From: Cyrtodaria siliqua
Taxonomy: Eukaryota; Mollusca; Bivalvia; Adapedonta; Hiatellidae
Length of the DNA stretch: 64,000 bases
Direction: 5' to 3'
Assembly: GCA_037043455.1 (NCBI GenBank)
Contig: JAWPHD010004495.1
Span: forward strand, 1 to 64,000
In this document: one piece after another, positions 12,601-24,600 of the stretch
Numbering within the stretch: position 1 is the stretch's first letter
Layout: every line of letters begins with the position of its first letter
Translations under genes and position numbers: made by a program
The notes under the pieces: generated by a model
The model's database searches: none
The model's input: only the letters and a program-made list of their open reading frames with translations
Told to the model about the DNA's origin: nothing

Positions 12601-15600
12601 ATTAACTTTTATAATGCTAACCTCTCTTTACTTCCTCCAAGACCTAGATTTTCCTTTCGTAATTTAAAATCGGGAATTCAGGAATTTCATAATACATGTG
12701 TTTAGTTCCTGCAGATAAAGCAGCTAATAATGTAATAATTGTTTGACGCCTACATTACGTCAATGTGTTATCCCTGGAACTCGGCAGCACCAATTCGTAT
12801 ACTCCAGTTAATTCTACTGAGGATGATGTTGTTTCCGCACATATCACTCGGTGCACTACTTTCAAGGCTGGTGTAAACGATAAGCAAAATAAACTGCCTA
12901 CTATGTACTGGATTCCTAAATTACATAAAAATCCGTATAAGGCTCGCTTTATTTCGAATTCTAGTGCCTGCACCACAACAAACATTTCCAAACTTTTAAC
13001 TTCTTGTCTTACTGCCGTTAAAGATCACGTTAAACTATATTGTGATAAAACATATGAAAACTCTGGGATTAATTTATTTTGGTCTATAAAATATTCAGGA
13101 GACGGTCTTGATAAAATGTTCAATAAAGGTCAAGTTTCATCAATAAGCACTTCTGACTTTTCTACACTATATACAACCTTACCACATCACCTTATTAAAG
13201 ACAAGCTTATTTCTCTTATTCAAAAAACATTCGCTAGAGAAAATATTATATATTTTTGGCCTGTAATAATATTAAAGCGTTTTTTACTAACGGCATTTTA
13301 GACAATTATACTATGTGGACTTGCTATGAAGTTTGTGAAGAAGCACTCATCTTCCTATTAGATAATATTTTCGTCAGGTCTGGAACCACCGTTTATAGAC
13401 AAATTGTTGGTATCCCTATGGATACTAACTGTGCACCACTTGTCGCAGATTTGTTTTTATTTTGCTATGAAAGAGATTTCATGTTGAGTCTTTCACCAGA
13501 TACCCAGGCAGATGTTATTGAAGCTATTAATGACACCTCTCGGTATCTGGATGACATATTGAACATTGACAACCCTTTCTTTCCAACTATGGTTAATAAT
13601 ATTTATCCTAAAGAACTTCAGCTTAATAAAGCTAATATATCTGATAATAACGCTTCTTTTCTTTATTTAGATCTCTCGATTGAAAATGGTGAAATAATTA
13701 GCAAAATATATGACAAGAGAGCTGATTTTAATTTTGATATTGTTTCTTACCCCCACTTGGATGGGGATGTTCCCTCAGCAACTTCTTATGGGGTGTATGG
13801 GTCTCAAATTATTCGTTTTTCAAGAGCTTGTACTCGAATTGAGGACTTTAATATTCGTAATATTTGTATAACTAAAAAGCTACTCGATCAGGGTTACCGT
13901 TACCATAAACTTCGTAAACCCTTTGCAAAATGTTATTATCGTAACTCTGATCTTCTTTCCAAATATAAAAGTAATTTAAGGACTCTTCTGCGACAAGGAC
14001 TATCACAACCTGACTTCTATGGTGATGTGATTTATAAACTATGCTTTCCTCTTTAATTGTACGATGACCGGACAGGCTGTGGACACTATGGTGACGCCTA
14101 CCTAAAGCCCATCGAGACGGTGGCATTTGATGTTTGTCTATGATCTTTCTTGTCGTGCCCTTAATGGTTTATTATCTTGTTGCTCTGGCTTCTGCCAAGT
14201 CATTGAGTACCTTCATTGTGGCTTTCTAGGCTATTGTTTTTTTGTATTATATTTACACGAGCATATTTGTGTTTTACTTATATTGCCTATTGATGCTGCC
14301 TTGTTGCTTAGAGATTAGATCATGGCGAGGATTGTCCTGTTTTAATGGGATCGCAGTAGGGTAAGTCTGAGGTTTGGTGCACCCTAGAACCGGTTTAAAC
14401 CCCCTGTGGCCTACTTTGCCACTGACCGTTCCAAGGCGGTAGCCCTATTGTCAACCCTTTTGTGTTTGTGATGTCGTTTGCTTTTATTATTACTTTTGCC
14501 TTCTTGTTTGTCTGTTTGCGTGTTTGTTTCTGTGTTTTGTGGTTGACTGTACCCCTTGAATGCTACTTTCGATCTTTTTTATATTTCTTTAACGACATGC
14601 AATAGGCATCGAGTCAAAATAAAAATAGAAACTAGGTTAACAATACTAAAAATAATTGTCAACCAACTATTTTAAATACTGAATTAATATTATATTGATG
14701 AACTGCTATAAATAATAAATGATATCGAAGTATTAGGACGTGTTGATATGACATAAAGCCACACACCATTGTCTGCAGCAATATACGAACAAAAGAAACT
14801 AATACGGGTAGTTATATGATTGGTTTACCGTGTTCTGCTCAAGTTAAGTTATGTTAGGTGAATACTTGTTTTGTATGCCACCTTGTAACATATTATGTTT
14901 GTTATGTGCATGTATTAACTTGATATTGTTTATTAGTATTGTTGATGTTGTTATAAGAAAGTCTCGTGGAACATAAGTATGATAAGTCTTAATCAGGTTT
15001 ATCTTCATGAAATAAAGAATTTATTATTATGAATTTATTATAATAATTATAATGTGTTTCAGATGACATGTGTACGTTCTTTAAATTAAGTCGAATGCTA
15101 CCATCGGTTGAATTAATGTTCATGAAAATGTTTGTTCTGGAAAACACGACGACTCGGCGTATTTTGTTGTTAAATCATACCTATTAATACATATACAATT
15201 CATTTCGCTAGCAGCTTCACTATAAGTTAGTTTTGATCAGAAAACACGGATTTATTACATCCTGAAAATGTCGTATGTTATCGTATGAATTAATATCACT
15301 GATTTAATAAGCTTAACCTCAAGCGTTTTAGTTCATTAACAATAATCAAATTGGACACATCAGAGAAGCTCCTGAGTGCATAGACACACTGAAGTGCATG
15401 AACGCGTTGAACAGGCAACAGAAACACATTCAGGTAGTTTTATTTATATTTGCATAGATATTATTTATAAAACTTCTTGATATATACCATTCTCTTTAAC
15501 AAAATGAACTGAGTATATATTTTACATTAACAGCAACTTGGATGTGACGGACAGATAGGGTATAATGTCTTTGACGGTTGCGGAGTTTGTGGTGGTGACA

Positions 15601-18600
15601 ACTCTACATGTGAAATTGTTGAAGGAGTATTTTACACAAATGTAACCAAAGGTAAGACAATTACTATAAAAGTTTAACAGGAACAGTATCATTCACAAAA
15701 CACAGTCAAATAAACTTCGCATACAAAACAAAAAACATTTACAAGGAAAAACAAAGTAGGCGACACCACAAACTTAAGAGGGTTGACAACAAGGGTATCG
15801 CCTTGGAAGGGCCAAACGGTCGCCAAGGGGTTTAAATCAGGTTCTATGGTGCACCAACCTAATCCTTACCCTATTGTTATCCGAATTAAACGGGGCATTG
15901 TAAATAAAGACATCCTCGCTAGGTTATATCCTCTAATTAGGCAACAACAATAAGAAATATAAGTATAAATATAACACAAAGATAATCATGTATATATGGA
16001 TATATAAAAACAACATAGAAAGCCAAACATATTCAAACGTGGATTCATTTTATTTTAAATCCTGAGACGCACCCATCGTGAATCGAAAATGATACCCGTG
16101 TAAAATGTTCTCTAAGGTGTAAATTTTTACCTTTACGCAATGTTAATTTTTGTCCAGTAATTCACGTTTTTCATTTGAAACAGTAATATTTGATTTTTTT
16201 CGTGTCCTTATGTCCTGTATGACAATATCGCATACGTACAAATTTCGTTGCTTTAATATTTAAATAATGTATGTGTTAGACCTCGTCCTTGTTAATCGAA
16301 CATTTCTTATCGTCGTATATTTTTGGTAGGTAAAAGCTTTGTGCATCGGAATCACTGAGAAGTGTTATATCCAGGAGGTAATTAAACAAATGACAATCGA
16401 GTGCATATTATTATTGACATTCACACTAGCTTCCATTTAGTTCAGTGTAAAAGTCTCCCAGGGCTACACATCAGTAGTCACTGTGCTATTTTTACTGGTC
16501 CATAGGGATCAGCAAGGCCTACATAGGTGGCTTTGAAGTAGAATACCGCTTAATCTGAGCTAGTGGCGTGAACGGCGTTGTGTCCTACATTACCTCTCAT
16601 GAACAAACTCAATAAAACGGAGTCTTCTACTTTATTCTCTTGGTTGTGTATTTTTTTTCTTCCAAAGGATCACCCTTATAAGTATTCATATTTATCACAC
16701 ACATTATTAAGCATTCGCTTTATTTTACCTGTACATTTATCAATGTTAAATACGATAAAATATAATAAATATACGCTATATCCAACTCGCTTACTAAATG
16801 ATATATAGGGTCCTATAGAAACCACAGCGTCCGAACGCAATGACATCGTAGGTCCGCACTGTACTGCAAACAAGGACTAGAAACTACAATGAAAGAGACA
16901 AAAAACAACAGAAAGGGTGGTGAAGACAGGGTTACCGACTTGGAGCGTTCAGTAGGCAATAAGGCCTACTGGTTAGCTTGAATCGATTTTATATGCGCAC
17001 ACTCCTCGCTATTATCCTGTCTTCAGCGCACAAATAGACAAGACAGTGTAAACAAAACTACATCCCATCAAAAGGAATTCTGTAACAATAAAGTCCACAT
17101 CCAGAGAAACTAACTAAAGATACACATACAAAATAATAAACATCTCAGGATGTATCCAGAATCGAACTGAACAACCATAGTAGTTGCAGCTAAAGAGAAA
17201 CCGATCTAGGGTACGACCAGAAAACCCGAGGGACGAAAGCTCATGCACCCAACTCCCTTAGTTGGGGTTTCAGTAGGTACAATCATAGAGTCCCAAGAGG
17301 TAGTCCAGTCATCGCACAAGTGAAAAGTGAAGCGTAATGACTGACTGTAGAGGGGTCAATCACTAAACATGCAGTGCGCTGTAAAAGCAAAGGGTTATAT
17401 CCTTTTCTGACGAACTTTCTGATTACATTTGTAAAGCGGTCAGGAAAACCCGTCAGACTCCTTTAACTTACGAAGTTTATAGACCACATCTCCATAAAAT
17501 GAGGGTTGTGATATGCCTAGTCGCAGAAGTGTTTTAAGGTTGGTGTTGTACTTTTCCAGCAGGCCCTCATTGCGGCGGTAGAATTTAGAGAAATGTCTAC
17601 GTAGTTTGTGATAACGAAAACCCTGCTGAAGAAGTTTACTTGTAATAACTTGATTTCGATCATTGAAGTCTATAACATCATTACAAAACATGCTATGCGA
17701 AACACTGATATAGACATAATTGAGTTATGTTTAACCCCCTTAAATGTTCGTCGCTTGTTTGCCGTTCCATTGTATGAATCATCTTTGAATGGTCGTTATC
17801 AGTATCGTACTAGCAATATTTGTGAAATCTAAAAACGATTCTACGTATTTCATGTTTGTATTTTAAATTAAATGCCATTTAATATATATACTATAACCCT
17901 TTGTTTTTAGAATGTTTATTCAATAGTTATGCAAAAACAGATTGTATAATTAATACAAATGATACCGCTTAAGCCGGTGCTAGGGGGCGTGAGAAGTGTT
18001 GCTTCTTTCATTACTTCTCATGAACAGACTCAATAAAGCCGAGTCTGCTGCTCTGTTCTCTGGATTGTGTGTGTTGCTCTCAAAGGATCACCTTTATCAG
18101 TATTTATTATGATGGTTTGCAAACAAAACCAACAGTTGTATAAACCTTAATTAAATATTATACACAGTGGCATACGTAATTCTATACGTTATAGTTAAGT
18201 ACAGTTAGTTTTAAAAATATACAACCTGTGTACTGTTAAGGTGATTTTTATTTTCAGGAGCTCGGGAAACTGTAGTTACAATCCCCGCCAATGCGTTTAA
18301 GATTCAGATACATTACAGTTACTCTGATATGAGAAACTATTGGTTAGGTAAGTATATAACAGTATTAACAGTTTTTTTTTCTCGTTTTCCCCTTCTTAAT
18401 GATAACTCCGTCCTTAAACTCCCTTTGTCTTCTCTATCACGTCTGATTTTGTAATATTTTTCTTTAAATTAACCTGTTTCCATATCACCGGTTTTCGTGC
18501 ACCTTTAATCTTTATAAACATAATTAAATAACTAGTATTTAACTTAACATTAGAAAAAACTGTAAATTAAAATAGGCCAACCATGATGAATTAATTGATC

Positions 18601-21600
18601 CATTATCTCTTTTGTTCGTCTAGGATGACACATCGAAATCTATCGTTTGACTTTAAACCTTTTATTCCTCAGTTACCAAGTCACTCACTCTTTATTTCTT
18701 TCAGTTATTGAATAAATATGACCTGCATTTGATTTGTATTGTTTTTGCGTATAAATAAAATAAAATTTGAACCTTTTTTGTGATATTGGTAGAATATCAA
18801 ATTCGACGCTTATTTAATGATTTTTCCTAGAACTGCGGTCTAAGGAGGACGTTGCCATAATATCCTACTGGATACCAGGCGTGTCTAGTGTCACTGACAC
18901 CATGGAAAACCCAGCAAGATTTGCAGCTTCCGACTGGTACTTTAAGATGACCACATCTTTTCTATACACAGAGGGACCAATAGATCAAACAGTAGTCATA
19001 AAGGTAGGTATACACAACGATGTGGCTAGTGAAGGTAAGTATACACAGTGATGTGGCTAGTGAAGGTAAATACATACAGAGATGTGGCTAGTGAAGGTAT
19101 GTACCCACAGTGATGTGGCTAGTGAAGGTAAGTATACACAGTGCTGTGGCTAGTGAAGGTAAGTATACACAGTGATGTGGCTAGTGAAGGTAAGTATACA
19201 CAGTGATGTGGTTAGTGAAGGTAAGTATACACAGTGATTTGGCTAGTGAAGGTAAGTATACACAGTGATGTGGCTAGTGAAGGTAAGTATACACAGTCAT
19301 GTGATTAGTGGAGGTAAGTATACACAGTGATGTGGCTAGTGAAGGTAAGTATTCATAGTGATGTTGCTAGTGTGTGATAATTTTGGCAGGAATTCGCCTG
19401 CGTCGTCATAAAGGTAGGGAGGCACAGGATCGATAATGAAGGTCAATAGATCAAGCCGCGACGGTGTGCACTTATGGTTCCAATAGATCAAGCTTTTGTC
19501 ATTTAAGTGGTAACCACAGGTAAACTTTGACGTTATAATGTATGCACACAATATACCATGCAGTCCTGATTAAGGTAGGCCTTCACTGGGGCCAATATTT
19601 AATTTGTTCTAATTTACGTTCTACTAGCGAACAGCATGAAAACATATACTAAGCCAGTGCTGATGTACTACATGTATTTGCGTACAGGCGCCAATAGATT
19701 AAGCGTCGTCAGTAAGAATGATATGAACTGGGATCATTAGACCAAACCTTCGTGATCAAGGGTCACCATACCAAGCATTCTTCATTAGGAACACTATACA
19801 ACTTCGACTTCATTCAGTTAGGTACCCGTAAGTGATAACAGTAAATAATATCATTTTATTTGTTGATAGAAGAAAGTACATATTGCAATATGCAAACATG
19901 ATAGTATACTGTATGATATGGCTTTAAAAAGATATAACAATCGAACAGGAAATGTGGCGGCATTCAAGGACGACAGACAACCACAAACATACACAGAAAC
20001 AAACAACAACTATAAAGATGAATAAAAGGCAAAATATGACATCACAAACATAAAAGGGTTGGCAATAGAGCTGCCGCCTTGGAAGGCCGCTGGGGGTTTG
20101 AATCAGGTTTAAATCTACAGTAAAGCGAAAGGAATGCATACGAACATTTCTTGAATATCTTTGCATACTCTCTTTCTTTGACATGTGAAGAAACAGTGCC
20201 GTATCAAACTAAAATAAGTTTACATTGGTTTGCTATGTCATTAACACGGTCTTTTACAAGGTCATGTGTTTTTCAGGTTTACAATTATAAGGGACTAGCC
20301 AATGCTGGAATTCATTATGCATATTCTCTTCCACTAACACGTAAGTAAAATATACAATGGTATACTTATTTATCTTCTCTTTTGTTCCAAACATGTTGTG
20401 GCATGTTTTTTCAAGTGTCGAATGTCTATAATATCGGAATACGTCTCCCAAGCACATTTAAGAACCATAGAAATCGTTGCGATAGTAATAGCAGAGGTAC
20501 GATTTTTGAAGTCTTCATCGGGCTCAATTCAATGCTGTTGAGAGACCTCATGTGGGAATTTAAACCAAAAACAATTAAACAACAACACTTGAAGTGGGTT
20601 TTTTCCAGCTAGATCCACCCACTCACGCCCCACGATATTCGAAATAAATAAAATCACAAAATGTTTCAAAAAGAAAAGCTTCATTTGTCTAAATGTTTAA
20701 ACTCTCCATATATTGTCATGCACGACTTTAGATCCCACAGAAAAGTTTTATTTTCTTTCTTAATAAGCAACATGTGTTTTAACCTTTGAATTGGCCTAGC
20801 CCGTGAGAAGGGTAAATATTATATGTGTAGGTCATTGGTCATTTTAAAACTCCACTATATAGTTGCCTCCAATTAAAACTCTTTATTAAAGTTTGACATT
20901 TTTGATATATTTTCCATTCGAAAACGTAAATCTAGGTCTCATGGTTGTAGACGTACTAGTAACATCAAACGGAAATCTTCACTTAAGCTGATTGACGAGG
21001 AAGCAGACAAGATGTTCATTCGAACAAATCGTTTGTATAACACTTCTTCAATAATTCAAAGCTATACGCAGCATGTTCTCCGACCCCAAATTGATAAGGA
21101 GTCTGTATATGTTTTAAAAAGTCTTTATCTTAATAAGGGCATTGATGTTATTGATATACCATGTATTTTTCGATGTAATCGTTGGTTGATTCTATTCCTA
21201 AGTATTTCAAAAATTCCGAAAATACTATAATTTGTTATAAGTACAAAAAACAATTAGAAATGTGATTTTCAACTACAACAAAATAGAGTCTGACTTTGAT
21301 ATAGTAAATAACACTCATACGGAATCTAGTGTAGAACATCTCAATTTTGCTATGCTCCGGCCGGTGATGTCATTACTGGTAATGTTGATATTATAGATAA
21401 ACGTATTCGGCATTGTTTTTAAAGGTCCGAAGTATAGATTGCTTTCCATGATTGATTTTAATGCATGTCGTGGTCAGATCGCCCAATCTATTGAGGATTT
21501 TAGTATTATATGGTGTCGTAGAGACCCTTACTCTCTTTCTAATTGGAAAAATACTATTTTTAACATCATAGGTACCCGTATTTACTTCTATACGGCTAAC

Positions 21601-24600
21601 CACTCTCTACTTACCCCTAGACCTAGGTTTTCATTCGTAATTTAAAATCGGGAATCCAGGAATTTTATAATAACTTTGTTTTAGTTCCTGCTGATAAAGC
21701 ATTTATTGTTTGACGCCTCCATTACTTTAATGTAATATCAGGAACTCGGGAGTACTAATTCGTATACTCCAGTGCAACATACTGAAGATAATGTTGCTTC
21801 GACGCATATCACTCAGTGCAAGATTTTCAAGGCTGGAATAGACGAAGAACAAAACAGACTCTCCTGTGGCCTACTTTGCCACTGACCGTTCCAAGGCGGT
21901 AGGTAGCCCGATTGTCAACTCTTTTGTGTTTGTGATGTCGTATGCATTTATTTTTACTTTTGCCTTCTTTTGTGTCTGTTTGAGTGTTTGTTTCTGTGTT
22001 TTGTTGTTGACTGTCCTCCTTGAATGCTACTTTCCGTCTGATCTTTTTATATTTCTTTCAAACGGTGTACTGGATTCCCAAATTACACCATATAAAGTCG
22101 TTTTATTTCAAATTCTAGTTCTTGCACCACTACAAATTTCTCCAAACGTTTAACATCTTGTCTGACTGCCGTTAAAGATCACGTTAAACAATATTGTGCT
22201 AAAGAAAGACAAAAATATCGGACAGGGAAAGCACCATTCAAGGACGACAGTCAACCACAAAACACAAAAACAAACACGCAGACAGACAGACAAACGAGAA
22301 GGCAAAAGCAATAAAAATGCAAACGACATCACAAACACAAAAGGGTTGACAATAGGGCTACCGCCTTGGAACGGTCAGTGGCAACAAAGGCCACTGTGGG
22401 TTTAAACCGGTTCAAGGGTGCACCAAACCTCACACTTACCCTACTGTCATCCCATTAAAACAGGACAGTGTAAATAACGAAATCGCCCTGGGATTAATTT
22501 ATTTTGGTCTATTAAAAGTTCAGGCGACGTTCTTGATAAAATTTGCAATAAACGTCAAGCTTCATCTATCAGTACTTATGATTGTTCTACATTAGATACA
22601 GCTTTACCACACATCCTTATCAAAGACAAGCTTATTACTACATTTTTGGCCTGTATTAAAGCGTTTTTGACTAACAGCAGTTTGGACAATTACACTATGT
22701 GGACTTGACATGAATTTTGTGAATCACTTATGTTTCTATTAGAAAATAGTTTCGTCAGGTATGGAACTACCGTTTGTAGACCAATTGTTGTCATCTCTAT
22801 GGGTACGAATGTGCACCCTTTGTTGCAGATTTGTTTTTATATTGCTATGAAAGAGATTACATGTTGAGTCTTTCAGATACCCAGGCAGATAGTATTGAAG
22901 TTTTAATGACACCTCTCGGTATCTGGTTGACTTACTGAACATTGACAACCCTTTCTTTTCTTCTTTGGCTAATACTATATATCCTAAAGAAGTTTAATAA
23001 AGCTAATATTTCTGATACTAACGATTTTCTTGATTAACATCTCTCTAAAGGAAAATAGTGAAATAAATAACAAAATCTATGACAAGAGAGATGATTTTAA
23101 TTTTGATATTGTTAATTATTCCAATTTAAATGGGGATGTTCCCCGAGCAACTTCTTGGGGTTTATGTGTCTCAACTTATTCGTTTTTCTAGAGCTTGTAC
23201 TCGAGTTGAGGACTTTAATATTCGTGTTTCATTGTATAAATAAAAACTACTCCATCAGGGCAACCGTAACCTAAACTTCGTAAAACCATTGCAAAATGTT
23301 AGAATCGTAACCCTGATCTTCTTTGAAATTTAAAAGTAATTTAAGAATTCTTCTGCGACAATGACTATCACAACCTCTATGCTGACGTGATTTACGAGAT
23401 CGTAAGATCCTTGGTCATGATCACTTTCATATTATCATTGTTAAACGTGTTAAAAGGTTCATCAAAAGAGGTTATGACCCTATCATTTTGCAACGTACTG
23501 CATGCTTGGTAGTGGACCCATTTACAGTTCGCCACTATGCATTCCTCTTTAATTGTTTTTTAGAGAATAACCCGGCGGGGATATCTTTATTTACACAGTC
23601 CAGTTTTATTGGGATGACAATAGGGTAAGAGTGAAGTTTGGTGTAGAACGAACCTGGTTTAAATTCCAGTGTCATTAGTTGCCACCGACCGTTCCAATGC
23701 GGTAGCCCTGTTGTCCGGCCTGTTATGTTTGTGATGTCATCTAAGCTTTTATCCATCTTTGTAATTATTGTTTGTTTCTATGCGTGGTTTAGGTTGACTG
23801 TGATCCATGAATACTATATTTTCAGGGAAATAGTACTCATATTTGTGTATTGTAAGACATTTTCTTTCAGAATTTATCTTATTGTTTTCTGTCTTGCAGA
23901 AGACTCATGTACAGGCACGTGCAACAATAGGGGCGTTTGGAACACGACAACGTGTTCATGCGACTGCCCTCCTGGTTTCTACGGTAATTATATTTGCATA
24001 TACATTTAAAGTAGCTGTAAAACATAATACACTTACCAAAATAACTACGAATAGCATCAATGATTGGTATGTGACCTATTATATGACTTAACAGCTATTA
24101 GATCCAACTACTATTTGGGCTATATGAGGTAGGATACTCCCCTCCAATCAGTTACTCAGATATAGACTCCATTTACTTCCTCAGAAATAGAACGTTTAAA
24201 AGCGACTCATAAAACGAATAAGGACATAAACTGTTTATAAATGATATCCGGATTAAATCAAAACATTTTTTGCTACACCTGATTGAATTGATGATGAATT
24301 AAATAAATGACATGTATGATTGCAGAAACTCAAGCGTAATTTTAGTTTTTACACCCCTATTGATTTTAATTTGCAATGATGCAGGAATGGTGTGAAGCAT
24401 TTTACGTCAGATTACCGGGAAAATCTGATATTATTATGCATTAAACTGTTGAGTAGGTATTAACACTCCCAACTATAGGATTCATAATATTAATCATTCT
24501 TTGTTATTGCATATATGTATGCATGAATATAGATTTAAAATTAATTATGAAAAGGAAATATCCTCGAATATATGCGTATAAAACGTACAACGGTGTACCA

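Larger units (their letters stand above)
20890..23560 (+). pseudogene. Penelope-like reverse transcriptase, heavily decayed and twice interrupted
   Basis: Recognisable pieces in order: N-terminus with [17 protein letters not shown] near 20985, CYAP-like region near 21350, fingers near 21440-21640, palm and thumb near 22490-23350 with many indels. Copies of the element's own 3' tail interrupt it at about 21862-22065 (plus) and 22198-22490 (minus), with RT sequence resuming after each. The TGA seen in two other copies is also here (21711-21713). Confidence 0.75.
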
